Origin: Gavia stellata
Taxonomy: Eukaryota > Chordata > Aves > Gaviiformes > Gaviidae
DNA: 64,000 nucleotides
Reading direction: 5' to 3'
Assembly: GCF_030936135.1 (NCBI RefSeq)
Contig: NC_082597.1
Coordinates: 75,374,495 to 75,438,494 of the forward strand
The notes under the pieces were generated by a model. It had not been told where the DNA came from. It ran no database searches and saw only the letters and a program-made list of their open reading frames with translations. Position 1 is the stretch's first letter; each line of letters opens with the position of its first letter. Shown piece after piece: positions 22,201-37,200 of this stretch. Both the position numbers and the translations under genes were made by a program.

Positions 22201-25200
22201 TAAAGAAGAGGGCATCACTTCCTTCAAGGAGGACCAAGGAGTATAGCCACATTCCTCCAGCAACATTTGCACCAATCTTGCTACAGGGTCAAGGTTTTAG
22301 GAGAAATCATTTCTACCTAGCTAGCAAAAATAGTTTTGATTGAAGGTACTCTCCAACTTTGGAACCAGTATATAAATAAACATAAAATAACAACTTCATT
22401 TCCACAGCAAATTCCATCTCGAGCTCCCCAAGTTTCGTACAAGCTCTTAATCTTTTTAACAGTGCGTGCACTCACAAATTATGTCTATGCTGACTTCACA
22501 GCTAGAAGTGGCACAAAGAAAACTTAAGCCAACGTTGAATCCAAAACCACACTGAAAATCTGCCAAAACCCCCACTTGCAGTCTCAGCCTGCGCCTTGCC
22601 CATGATGTTTATTCCTTTTCTCACACTGTTTTCCATTTTCAAAACATTACCCTAGATTTCCAGCCCAGATACAAACTCATCCCTGTCACAGCAGACTCCT
22701 CTGGAAGCACAGCAGTAGAAAAACGGCAGTTCAGTGGGCGAGCCATCCATTTGGAGGGACAGGCACCTCCTGTGCCCCGTGCTGTGCCTGCCAGTGCATG
22801 GGAGGAACACATATCTGAAACAGGACAGAAGGTGAGGGGAAAGAAGTGTTTATGCACATAAATGGGGGAACTCAAAGCAGAGCCAGACAGGACGAGAGGC
22901 TGCAGTAGCTGAGAGAAGTGGAGTCTTCAGAGGGACAGGAAAATTCACAAAACTGGATTCAGAGAAAGAGAATAAGACCGGGGAAACAAAAAGACAAGGA
23001 ATGAAATGAAGAGCTTGACGAAAGTCTGAAAAACGTAGGTGAAAACTGCCAAAAGACAAGATTTCTCACACAAAAAAGAAAAAAGGAACCAAAAAAAAGG
23101 GATTTTAGGCACTGATTCACTACAAAGGTGTCAAGGACTGAAAAGGAAAAAGGCAAAGATTGTTGCTCCAAACGTATGAAGAAGACATAAAACAGAACGT
23201 TTTACAGTTATTTGTGTAGAAATTTTAGATAGAGAACCCGAGTCATTTATCTGCAGGTCACAGATGATACCAAAAGTGAAAAACCCAAACCCAGTAAGAA
23301 TACAAAACCAAGCAACCTCCGTAACACCTAAAGCCAACATACTCCATTGAAGAGCGTTGATGAAGAGAATCCAGCAGCCAGGAACAGTACTGAGAAAGCA
23401 CTCTGGTGGAAAAGCTTCAGCATACAGACACGGAACAACCCAGTAACTGCACAGCCAACACCCGCTGAACGCTGAATCACAGAATCAGTAAGGTTGGAAA
23501 AGACCTGTAAGATCATCGAGTCCAACCATCAACCAAAAAAAAAACCACCAAACCACTATGCCCATCAAGTCATGTCCCACAATGCCACGTCCACACGCTC
23601 CTTGAATAACTCCAGGGAGGATGACTCCAACACTTCCCTGGGCAGTTTATTCCACTGTGTCACCACTCTCTCCGTAAAGAAATTTTTCCTAATATCCAGC
23701 CTGAATCTCCCCTGGCGCAACTTGAGGCCATTTCCTCTTGTCCTGTCGCTTGTCACTTAGGAGAAGAGACCAACACCCACCTCTCTGCAACCCCCTTTCA
23801 GGTAGCTGTAGAAAGCGATAAGGTCTCCCCTCAGCCTCCTCTTCTCCAGGCTGAACAAGAATCCTGTTCTGCATGCTGCAAATTTTCTTAATACTGGATT
23901 CCTGCACTGATTTCATGGGGCTGTCAGTTTCTCAGAAGCAGAATCCATTCATCTGGACATACATCACAGATTTATGGAAATGTCTTACAACGGCACCTGA
24001 TGTTCCTCATGGCTTGATCCTACTCTTGAACTGGCAACCAAATGCTGACTCAGGCATGCCAACTGCATGGCAACTACCACACCCTGTCCAAAATTCCCCT
24101 TCTACCTTCCGTATGACAATCATTGGTCATTCATCCTTGCATTCCCTGGAGAAGATCTATGACACAGTATTAACACAACTTGCCTTCTTCTATAAAACGT
24201 TTAAGAAGCTGGCGCTCTCAGGCACAGGACACAATAAGAAGCTGTTGCACTGCGAGTGGACCTCGAGTAACAGCAGCATTGCAGAACACGCTTTTGTGAG
24301 ACTTTTTTTACCTACCTTTCTCCCATCAGAACACGTTTCTTCTTCAGCGGGCATGTTGGCCTCTTCTCTGGCGTTCTTTTCCTCTTCTTCTGGTTCTTCT
24401 ACATTGTCTTTTGAATGCTGAGTTAACTCTTTGCTATCTAAGACTTCCACTTTTGACACACTCTGATACTGCAGCCAAAGTGGAGGAGATACATGATCAT
24501 AACGAGTATGCAATATGCGAACAGCAACACTGCTCACAGCCAGTGACTTTGGAAGATCAAATCCATGCTGTGCATCACGAAACATGTGATTTTTGAACCT
24601 GTAAATAACAGTTAAAAAAACCCACATTCCCTAGTAAGATTGGCAGCACTTATGTTTATATTTCTTCATAAGTATTCAAACTGATATTCTACACTAAAAG
24701 TCACCTAAATTCTCTTTCGTCACATGGCACAGTCTAAGAAATGGAGAGGGATGTCACGATACGCTTCCTGTCTTGTACTGACAGCTGTATGTAAGCCCCT
24801 CCAGAAAAGCTGTAACTGCATTAAGGGGATCAGGAGCTGCAAAAATAATGGTCCTGATTGATAGGATGACAATGAGGCAGAATCTGACAGCAGCTTTTCT
24901 ACACAGCACACTCCTGGTAAAACTGACTAATTTAACGGGCAAATCCTACATAGGTGAAGTCACCAGCTGTCTGTGTCACATCAGTCTCAGCATCTTCCAC
25001 ATAAACCCCAAAGAGATACACAGATGTAAAGGTAATCAATTTTGATAATCAACAGTATTAAACAGCCACCGATCCTTGTGATGGTGTAGGAAACAGGCCA
25101 AGAGCAGCATAGGAGGCCAACTTGCATCAAATCAAGTATCTAACTTGTGAACTTGGGTTCTTTCATCAGATATGGAAGTTTCTTACTCATTGCAATTCCT

Positions 25201-28200
25201 GCCCAACCAAAGCCAGAACAATTCAAATAATACTTATTTTCTGGTAAGATCAGCTGGTCACAAGTTCTAAAAAATCTTCTAGTAAAGCAACATTTATTTT
25301 TTAATTCTTGGTTGAAAATTTTAAGTGCATCTCTAAGCTGACCGAAAAGGCTTTAACACTAACCCAAATGGGCTCTTCCTGCAGGTCAGTCTGACATGGC
25401 TCAGGACGCAGCCTTCTAGTTATCTTAGCAAAGCTTACAGCAACAGGTCCTTAGTCAAGGCAAAGTCCTTTCACCAATTTATTCCTCATATTTTACAGTT
25501 GGACTTGATGATCTTAAAGGTCTTTTCCAACCTAAATGATTCTATGATTTGCAGAGTGGGAGTAGGAATTCCGCTCAAAAATCTTGTTTTGAAAAATATA
25601 TCAGTTAAAAGGTAATCTAATAATAAAAAAAATATCTTAGATTCAGAATGCACTATGGAGGATATTTGCATCCCAGGCTCTAGAATCTTTTGTCTAACAG
25701 AGAACTGAGCACAAAGCATCATTCACCACTTTGCAAGCAACCGTAACAGCTTAGAAACTATTTAAGGCATCAGCGAGAAACTTTACTTCCAGAGGAATTT
25801 CAATTCTCTGCATGAGTTCTATTGTTTTCCTTTAAAAATTGTTCTGGCAGTAACAGGTTCTATGGCAGCATTTTAAGAAATAAATTACATATATATATAT
25901 ATACACATACATAAAACACTCCTGTTTCTTTAACAAAACTCTGACGTAACCAGTACCTTCCTTAGCAACAGGTTGGTATGAAATCCCTCAGCTGGGAATC
26001 TGTAGAATGAATGCTATTCAACATGAAAAAGATTATGAGAAATTGGTTCTTGGTGTTTACTTGACTTGGGTAGACAAGGTCAGGCCCCATTTCAAATTAA
26101 GAATTTCAGTATGCTATACCTTACTTTCTTCTTCAGATTAGCCCAAATACAGAAAGTAACATTTTTATCCTTTATGACTGCCTGCATATTTCCAGTTTCA
26201 GAATCTTCATACATATTAGCTGTCTACAAAGAAAAAAGCTGATTAAATCACGTTTTCTTCTTATTTATATCACTTTGATTTATTTACATTTACATTTGAA
26301 TAAATAAAAAAGAACACATAGGAATAAAAATACACCAGACCAAGCTCAGGTATGTTGTATTTCTGTACTAAAACATGACAGTTACAAACTCAAATCTCTT
26401 TGTTAAAATTTGAACTGTGTTCTTTTTCTTCCTCTGACTTCATCAATTCTGTCAGTCAAATACTGCCAAATATGGGATCTTACATTATCCCCTTCAATGG
26501 TACTGCCTATCTCCCTTAATCATGCATCCTCAAAAATACTTCTCAGGACAAGTTTAAAAAAAAAAAAAAAAAAAAAAAGTACTTACTAAGCAATAAAGCA
26601 CAGCCCACAACCTAGCCCACAGCCACTGAACTAATTATTTTATATTTTTGTCAATATAGAACTTGCAAAATCATAATTACATTAGGAGTTTAATCCTAAA
26701 CTCAGTAAAGACGATCAAGAATTTTAACATTTCTTAATTTGCAGAGGGTCTTGACTGTTCATGATTTCTTTTATTCCTTTTCCTTTTTTGTTTCCTCTAG
26801 CAATATTCTTTTGCTAAACATGTTTACATATATGATTAATATACCTAAAATAGCAAGCAAGATCACTACCTATACATGCAACCCAGAAAAATTATTCCCA
26901 AGTACATTTTCATTTTCTTGTTTAAATACTCTTTACTCTTCCCAAGATCTCAGTTTAAAAAATATTTTAGTCACATTAACTTGAACCAAAAAATGCATAC
27001 AAGTTAACCTTATGACCTGCTTTTCACATTTTCAATTTTTTGTACAACTAACTTTAATTTAAATCATTGAGACAAAACAGGAAACAAATTTCACACAGTG
27101 CCCCTTGTTGTCAACATCTCCAAATCTCACAAAATGTCACAATAATTTAATATTAAACATCTTAATGATGAGAATTTCCACTCTAAAGCTAAGATTTGCA
27201 GGGGTTTTGAAGAAATACAAGTCTGGTATCTGCTACATACATGATTTGGAAACTCAAATATTAAATTTGGAAACTGAAATACTAATCTCTGTGACAATTT
27301 AAGAACAAACAAAACCAACCATCACAACAAGACACTAGTAACTAACCTTATGTGCATCGGGCATATTACAACTTCAAAGTATTAAATCTTCCTTACTTTA
27401 AGCAGGTGTTCTGTTGCTCCATTGTACTTCTGATGAAGCAGATTCTGCAATTCCAGAATAGATTCCTGGTACTGGACTGTTTCTTTTTCTGTTATCTCAT
27501 TTGGCGGTGTGTCCAATAAAAGAAGCTGCAACTTCTCAATTAACTAGAAGACATTATATGTGGGAAAAGTATCTCTGCTTTGGCACCATCCTTAATAAAC
27601 TGTGTGTTCTGTCATAAAAAAAATGAGGCAAACTTGCTTCCTTTGTACCTAAACATATCTTGGTTGCAGAAATAATCTTTTTCTATCATACCTCTAGAAA
27701 TTGTGCTAAGCCAGCATTATCAGATAGACAGTCAACCATGCAAAGTGCTCGAAATTCCAAGGTCAAGTCTCCCTCTAGTCCAATTCCTTCATTCCTTAAC
27801 CTGTGGGCTGTGAAATCTTAGCTTATGAAATAGATCATGTATTGAACTGGATTGGTCATACGAACAAACCTTTTGGTCAAAAATTAGTTTTAATGAAAAG
27901 CTTACAGCTTTATTTTGGAACCATATTTTCTATGGTAAAAATCTCAACTATGAAATCCTAAAAAAAAAATAAAAATAGGAAGACATACAGCAATTACTAC
28001 ATTTTAATTCTCAGAACAATCCTTAGCGTGAAGTTTGGAACTCTTTCATTACATTGTTGTCTGCCACTACATGCTAATATCTTAACCTCTAAATGCTTGT
28101 ATAGAACTAAAAAATTCCTAGCTCGCCAAAGGGAGCTGCAGCACTGAGATGAAGGGAAGATCAGATTACATTTTATGCCTTCCTTCAGACTTGCCAGACT

Positions 28201-31200
28201 CTTCTTCCTCTTAGCCTGTGGCATCACAGTGCCACTGCTCATTAAAGGTGTGGCAACACAGCAGCAGAATTGTAACTACTACTGTCTTTTTTGTATTGCA
28301 CCTTTAACATAGTCTACCTTGATAGTGAGGTGGTCCTTGTCAACTCTGAACTGCTGACCTACATGATCTTACAGTTCGGAATGTTTAACAGTTTCCTCTA
28401 AAACATGTAGAATAGGAAAAAAATGCTTAAGTGTTTTAGACGACGAGAAGACAGACCATCTTTTTGACATCACCTTGCATTTCCAGAAGGGGTGAAACAA
28501 AAATGCCTATCTTCTAGTATCACGTAATACTCTAATGTCCGTACAGAGCAAGGTATTTACATTTACAGGAACTGTAACTGCTTCAGTGTTGGTTGGGAAA
28601 CATAGAGCAGGGAGGGAGAGTGTGTTTGGGGAAAGGCATGACAGCAGGGAGAAGAGTGGTGACAAGGAACAGAAGCGGGCAACTGCCAGGCTTTTTGCTT
28701 GAGTTGCAGTGTAGAAGAGAAAGGGAGGAGTTATCTGCTGAAACTCTTGGAAAGGACCAGCACATTCCCCACTGGCTCAGAAAAAGGCGGTATGCGGAAA
28801 GGGGAAATTGCAGCACCCAGCAAGCATTGCAAGATAGGAAATCTAACACTCGGAACAAAACCAGGCCAATGAAAGTTGTATTACGCATGCAACTTTCACC
28901 CCCAATTTCTGGAAGACCGCATGTAACTTTCTGAAAAACATTATAAAGTTAGCATAAATGAAAATAAAATGCTACATTTACAGAGCAGCCAAATTGCTTA
29001 AAATTGCCTCACAAACCATCAATGGTTGGTGGCTTGCATTTTGGGAACTCCTGCTCTTACATGACACTTTACTGGCTGTGTTACACAATAAGGCTGCTGT
29101 CCACTGAAGCATCTATATATGACATGAGCTTACATGTTCTGGCTAAACACTGTTTAAAGTGTACATAGCAGGGAAGATGGATGTTGGAATACTAGAGCTC
29201 AGCGTAGAAACATTACACACAAATTCCTTAAATGCACTGCATATTTAAAGTCAATAGTCAGCTTCTTTAGAGTTAACAATAAATCTGTAATTAAAAAAAA
29301 ATGTAAACAATGATGAAAAACTTCTGGGTTTTGAAGGTTATAGCCAATTTCAGTCATTTGGCTACAAAAAAAAAAAAAAGAAAAAAGGGAAGGGGGAGGG
29401 GGCTATTAAGGTTTTGTTCTGGTAAGCTTAAACTGAAAAATACCATTTTAACACTTACATTTAGCACCTGTTCTCCCTTTTCCATCACGTGTTGAATGTC
29501 CTCATTTTGATCTTCACGCCACAAGCTCATGAAAGTATTTATTTCTGGCAGTACAGTTGGGTCAGGACTTCCATCACAACTGAGGTAATGCTCCCACTAC
29601 AGAAAATGTTCAAAGAAAAGTAGATATGGGCATGTGGTGCAAATGACTATCATTATGACAAGAAAAAGGAATATTCTGAAAGACAAATATATTGTAGTGT
29701 TACATTCACACCTGCATCTAAACAGGACTGTAACACCACCTGGCTTATCACTATGCCAGAAAAAAATGGTTTACTTTGATATTAATGTGTTAAGATACTT
29801 CTGCCCACCTAACATTTGCTCTTTTTACTTACTCATTTATCAGTGGTTTCTGTTCTGCCAGGTAGAGCTTGCATGTCTACAAAAGCAATTAATTCAGTAC
29901 CTGCCACAAATGAGGGGCTGAAAGAATAAATGACTGAGAGCACAAATGTGGAACCAGTGCAGGTGGAAGAGACAGATGGTTCTCAAACCAGATACTGCCA
30001 ACAAAACTGACAATTCTTACATTGGCAATAAAGCTGCTTAAGAGCCTTCTACTCCAACATGTTTATTCCTCCTTTCTCTGCCTCTGAAGGAGACTTCCTC
30101 CTCCTTACCAGCACTAATTCAGCTGTTACAGAAACCTCTGGTGGGAATGTGAAATCCTGGATCAGCTTTTTTTTTTTAATAATTTTATTTCAAATAAATT
30201 ATTGGTCGTTCTTATAGGTGGGGGAAGAAAAAAAATCTGCGACAGACTAAACCCACTTAACTCTACACAAGCCTAACATTGGCTTATGGGATCAATTTAT
30301 CACCTATAATGTAATTTTTTTCATCCATATAGTAAGATATTAAGGAAACATTGCCTCCCTCTTTACTGCAAAGGTTAACAACGCAATGTTACTGAAGATT
30401 GCATTACAATGTAAAATGGATCTTTTAAAGCAAAAGCGCTTGTATAATTGCATTCCCAACCACTTCCATCACCATTTCCACTGACTTCAAAAAAAAGCAA
30501 TAATAGGTGAGTGCTCAGTGCACTGGAAACTCCTGTATAAAAGACTCATCAGTCTCCCGTAATTAAACACCTGATTTCTTTTTTTTTACATCTTCGCACT
30601 TAATAGAGAGCCTCAGTTTCATCATCAGGGAAACACATCCTTAAAAATAACAGCACTTGTTCTTTGAGAAAAAGAATACATTTCATGATAATTTTTAAAT
30701 GTATCTGTTAATCTGAACTGAAATTGTTCAGAAATGGACGTAGAAACTCAGCATTTGGTATTATGTATTTCTTTTGCCCTAAATATTAACAACAGACTAA
30801 CACAAACTCTGGTATTTCCCATAACCTACCAGTATTTTATTTTAAGATTTATTTTTAAAATAATAGTTCTGTTTTGCCATTACTTTTCAAAACAAAAACA
30901 TTCTTATGTTTCTCGTTCCAAGAAATACTCTGCAGAAACATCTATAAACAACAACTGTCCCCTTTCAAAATGACCGATAGATTCTCTTATTCACAAGCAT
31001 AATAAAGTCAGAGCTTGTCATCAACTGAAAAAGGTAATAAATATCATCCAAAGGTGTCAAGACATAACTGTGAAGTCATCGTGCTTCACCCTTGTTGCAA
31101 CAAAAGCTAGCTGGCCTACACCAGGAAGAGTGTAGCCAGCGAGCCCAGGACTGTTCCCTCTGCAGGGCTCCTGAGGCCACATCTGCAGTGCTGCACCCAG

Positions 31201-34200
31201 CGTTGGGTGCCTCAGTACGAGGGAAAGCGTGGTAAATTGGAAAGTCCAGAGGAGGGACATTAAGATGGTTAGGGAACTGGAGGAAATGACACATGAGGAA
31301 ATGCTGAGCTTTGTTAGTCTGGAGAGGACTAACAAAGCTAAGGGAGGAGCTAATTGCAATCTACCAGTACCTAGAAAGGCGTTATAGAGAAGACAGAGGC
31401 AAACTTTTCTCAGAGTCGCACAGGCATGATGCAGCATGACAAAGAAGCAAAGATCACAAGCTGTAACAAGGGAAATGCCAATTGGATTTAAAGAAAAAAT
31501 ATTACAATGAGAGTGGCAAAGCAGTCAACTAGGTTGCCCAGAGATACTGTAGTATCCCCATCCTTACAAATTTTCAAAACCCAGCTGGGCACCTTCATCT
31601 AACTTCAGAGCTTGCCCTACTTTATGCAGGAGGCTGAAGCATATGAGTTTCAGAAGTCCCTTCTAACATGACTTATCCTATGTTTCTAAATTTGTTCCAC
31701 AGAGGCTTTATAAAGGATTAAGTAATACACAAGACAAAGATAAAATCCTTGTGTCTACAAGTCTATTTAACCTTACTTGGAACCAAACTGACCAAATATC
31801 CTTATCAGACAGTTCCTGAATAATGGTTGATGGATTTAAAAGAGTGAAATGTTCTACTAGTGTATTTCCATACCTTATTACTTGAAATTTCACTTTACAG
31901 GCATATAGTACTATTGGGTGATAATTCAACCTCCATGTATGTCACACTACACCACAGACATTAACTCTTAGCTGCATTTTCACATATTTCAGGCCCTGTT
32001 ATCTGACCCAGATTTGCGCTGTTTCCTCCAAAGTTTTGGCCAACCTGTCTCCGAATGATGATCTGTGATACCCAGGAATCACTGGAACAAATGGTGTCAA
32101 TTGTCTCAAATTCTACAAAAGTATTTTCAAGCCTTGGTAGAGATTTTTTTGTGGAATGTTTAAAAGTAGAATGAATTAAAGAAATAGAAAAGGAAGGACA
32201 AATACCAGAACATCTGAAACTACAACTCCTCCTGACTGCTGGGGTAAGCTGTGAGGCCCCAATACTTTGATCAGCCAGACCGACTTCTCTTTGCCCATGT
32301 TTCTTTTCCATGTACAATAAAGTATAGAGGATAGAGGAGAGTGAGGATGGCCAGTTAATACCTTGAGATGGAACTTGAAATGCAGTCATAGCACACACCT
32401 AAGAAGTGGAAGCATTCTTTGATCCTGTAATGGAGACACAGCCTAAAGTCTCTTCATTGTCGAACCTCTACAACACTGGGCAGATTTTAGAAAGAAAGCT
32501 TACCTTTGCTTGTGCTCTATTGTCTGTTTTCCACTGCTGTGCAGACAAAAACTTCTGTTCCAGTGAACGAAGTTCCGCTAGTTCAGATTCCCTTCGTTCT
32601 TGATCCTGTTTTTATTTACATATATATATATATAAAGTAGTAAACCAAATATTTAACTACTCTGTTTAAGATAGATATATATAATTATTTTATATCAAAG
32701 AAAAACATTTAGGATATTTGAATGAGTTATCATTTAAACAAATCCAAACATTGATAACTTGCTTTTTTATGAAATATTTAATTGAGAAGACTGCAGCAGT
32801 TCGCAATATGTTACTGTCATCACATTAGTTGCTGAGCCATATGATAAACATAACATGTCATATGATCATTAACCTCTCAATTGAACAGTTTCCCTATCAT
32901 CATCCTGGTACTACCTCTAATGAGAGCTGATGAAAAATGTAAGCATATGTTGGAAAAATGTGTGCAAGATTTTTTTTCTCTTATAATTTCTATTATTTTA
33001 AATTTATCTTCTCTCCAGGGGAAGAAAAATATTCTGTGAAGGACAAGAGGCACAGGCAAGAGTGACTTTTTTCTGAGGGGAAAAAAAATAACTTGTGGTA
33101 AATCTCTTTTTTTTTTTCCCCTCTTTTTAACAAAAAATATTTAGATATTACCAATCAGTTTTTGTTCTGAATTCCATTCTTCTTAGAAAAATAAACATAC
33201 ATATTCAAATACACACACACATATATATATATGCAGGCACACAAATCAATGCATCTGTCCTAATACATAACCACTTCTAGAATTTATACCAAAATTTTCT
33301 AGCAAAACTGTACCAAATTTAATTATGAGGAACACAAAAAATATATCCAATTGAAAGTATAGTGGAAATAGAAAAAAAGAAGTATTTATTCAAACCGGAG
33401 TATCACATACCCCCAAAGTTAGTGTATTTAACCACAGCATCTTTATGTATCAAAAACAGGCAAGACTATCTTGTCTCAGAGAATTTTTCTGAATCAAAGC
33501 AACACTAAGCGAAATATTGGCTTAGTGAAAGAATACCATAGGAAAAAATTCAGCAACATTTCTCTTGACTTTACATGTATTGTGTTTTATTTAATTACTA
33601 ATCCAGCTCACTACTTTCTCAACTTCTGGGATCTTATACAAGAGTACATTTCAGTGATTTGGCTAAATTTTTCATTATTAATTTTAATCTAGTGATGCTA
33701 GAAAATTTCCTCTACATTGTTCCCAACACTAAGGACATCAGGAAATGCCTTTCCATTCTCACACTAAATTATTAATGGTTTACAGACCTTGTCACAAGTT
33801 TAGAAATAGGATTAGAAATTTTCAGTAACTATTGAGTATGAACTAACTTGTGCCTCAAGCTTTTCCATCTGCTCTTGTTCAATTCTCTCCTTTTCAAGTC
33901 TTGCTGCTGCTTCTTGTTGAGCTTGCAATCGGGCTTCCTCTGAAGATTGGGAAATATATCAAGAGCATAATTATAATTTGCTTAATAAAACCAGACAAAT
34001 TATTTTGTTACTAGCTGTAATGACAAAACAACCATAATAATGAGCAACACGAAGGTATGCTTATAATGTGCAGAAATCTTCCAAGTGAGCCAAATTATGT
34101 TGAATCATAGTACTAAAACACACTATCAGTGGTGCTACCCCTATCATCCTGTGACAATACAAGTGGAGACAAGGATCAGCAAGCCCTCTTTCTCCCCTCA

Positions 34201-37200
34201 GAAACAGTGGCAGGAGTGCTGTCTCCCTTTGTCTACAGCTTGAACAGGCCCAGGTTCTTAATCCAATGTCTTTGGTGAAACTGCCTGAGTGGTTCAGTCC
34301 CAAGTTAGTCTTCTCCTTTCCTACAACCTTTGGTGGGTACCTCAATCTTATAGTTATTTTTTCATTGAAATCCTCTTGAGGACCAGTTACTCCTGATCAC
34401 AGTTTTAGCTCTTCTTTGCTCCACTAGAAAATCAGAGAGGATGTGAAAACTAAAATCGATTTCAACCTCCAAGCCTTCAGCTTAAGCTAGCGCAGCCTAT
34501 GCATCAATCCAGATGTTGCCAAATAATGGCTTGAATGTCACCGCCTACATGCAAATCACTTCAAATATATGTGTTGCAAAGAGAACAGCAGTTCCCAAAT
34601 CTGCCTGTACTCACCTGAGCCATCACCCCAATCCACAGAGGTTACTAGTGATTAGTAGTCAGTCACTGTTATTGGCAGCCATAGCATGGCCAAGCCCCCA
34701 CCAGGATGGATTAATGGCAGAAAGGGAAGTAGAAGAGATGGATCTCATGTTCAGACAGGGGTATCGGGTTGTGATACTACACTGCAGAAGCAGACACATT
34801 CAGATGGGGAGGACAGGTCACGTCATACAATTGGGATTTCATTTTAAGGGACACAGTGATATACAATAGAAAGATCTTGAAGAAGTGGCTGAAGGAATGA
34901 GTCACTCAGCAGAGACAGAAGAAAACTACACTTTAATCTATCCTAGTTTGTAGTCACCTTATCTGCTACCCCTTCAGAACACCAGCTAGCCCCCTGCCAA
35001 CAGAAGTATTCTGTTGGCCTTCTTTAGAAAAAGTCCTTTTCAGAAAATTTCTCTTGTCTACTGGTAACTAGGCTTGAAAAGAAGGGGGCAGGAAGAAAAC
35101 CACAAAACACTGCATTTCTAATGCTGAGAGTAATTCGAAAGGTAATGGTAAGAGAGAAAAAAAAAATTAATTCTTCCAGCCATCCTCCTTCCCAAGTTCC
35201 TAATCATGGTAGAAGTCACTAGAGAAGAGTATGGTTCTAATAAGAAACAGATGTGGGAGGCAGTAACAAGTAACACAGAATTTGGCCCGCACAAGAGAAG
35301 AGGGATGAATCACCTGGATTTGTGAAATAGAGATAGATATTGGTGCACATGCGCTGTGGGAGATTACTTTCTGTCCATTTAATTAAAATAAGTGATTTGT
35401 GCTATCACATTCCCTATAAATGAAGTGCACAGTACCTTCTTCTTTCAGCCTCCTTTCTTCCTCTTCTTTCTGTAATCTCAGTTTTTCAGCTTTGCTAACC
35501 TTCTTTTTGCCACTGGACTTCATGTTTGCAATAAATTAAAAGAAAACAAATGTCAATATTACATTAATATTGGTGGACTTAGCAGTGTTAGGTTTACAGT
35601 TGGACTTGATGATCTTAAAGGTCATTTCCCACCTAAATTATTGTATGATTTAATACATTTTGGAAGATATTCGCCCTCTATAACTTTGCCCTTCTAATCT
35701 GATCCCTGAATTAAGATTTTAGACTCCCTACACAGTTAATGAAGCCTCCAGAATGGCAATCCACATCCTGGACTCAGTTTTTTTCTCATTTTCATGATGC
35801 AATACATGCTCTTACAATTAATGTATTAGTCTATGCTAGACACTCCTGAACACACCACACTAGGGGAGTATTAAAATCCCTTGCTTTAATGTGGAAATTG
35901 AATAACAGGTAGATCTGCTAAGAAAGCGGATGTTACAACTTCAAAATACATTTGGAAATGTATTTTGGGATATAGGCAAGTCTGGCATTTAGAAGCATCT
36001 AATTCACAAGACAACTAATAAAGAGTTCTCTTTACTGTCATAAAATCCTAACTGCAACTAAGACAGTTAACTGTTCAACCTCTAGATTAATCCTAGAATA
36101 CCTGTATTTTAAATTTGGGTTTCTCAGAATTTATCTTCCTTATCAATTCTTTGCAGTGTGGATATACATTTTAAAAAAATAAAAGACAAGGTAAGTAACA
36201 TGCAAAATCTACTGCCATGTAACAAATTAACCAAAATGGAACACTTTTTTTTGTCCTGTAATTCATAGCATTCATAGATTACTCACTGATGATACACATA
36301 AAAATTTGATAATTGGATCTGTGCACATGAGGCCACGTTGTCTTCAAGAGACTTGAACAGCTAGGATGTGGAAAGCATAATTCTCTCTGAATGTGAAGAT
36401 TTGGATTTGGCCCCTCACTTTTTTTCCTCACCAGCACAAAAGGAAGATTCTTAGATGTTTGGGTTTTTTTAATTACCATTTTGTGGGGGTCTTGTGTTCA
36501 TTTGTTTTTTGTGTTGACACAGTCTTGGGATGTTTAATCAAAGGCATAGGATCAGCACTGTTGCTAGAAAACTGCACTTAAAGACACACAAGAGGAAAAC
36601 ATTGGTTTCCTATTAATGCAGTAGCAAAAGCAGCCTAAGGTTGCAGTCCTCACCAAGCTCATAGTTACTAAGGACTAAATTATCTTTATTCAGTTTTACT
36701 CAGTCTTTACACAGGTAACACTGCCATTGTATTGCACGCAAAATAAACTTGCAGTCAATGTGCCTTGACTCCATCTGGGGTTGATGGAATGATCCCAGGG
36801 AGAAGTGCTGTTCCTGAAGGCAGATGCTGCAAAGACAAGGCCTGAATACAGCAGATTTTAAAAAAAAAAAAAAAAAAAAGAAAGAAAGAAAGAAAGAAAA
36901 AAGGGGCTGGGGGAGAAAGATGGGCCAGGAAGCAAATCAAAACAAGTTTGTGGAGCTTGTAAAAACAAGGAGGCTGACTTTGTACTGAACTGCAAAATTG
37001 ATTCACAACCAACATTATTGTTTATGAGTGGGACAGGCTATTTTTTGTAAACATGAGAAAATAAACCATGATATTCTGCATAGGCTCCAGCATACAGAGA
37101 AAACAAAGAGTGACAGCAGCCTAAACTAAGGCTGAAAGCAAAAGTATGGATGTCAAAAGACAAGACGACAAGGAAAACCAATGACTTGCATTCGATGGTG

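Noticed and set aside
23873-24421. Plus-strand open frame of 182 codons
   Set aside because: Largely antisense to DNAI7 exon 9 and a CR1-flanking intron; no protein features.
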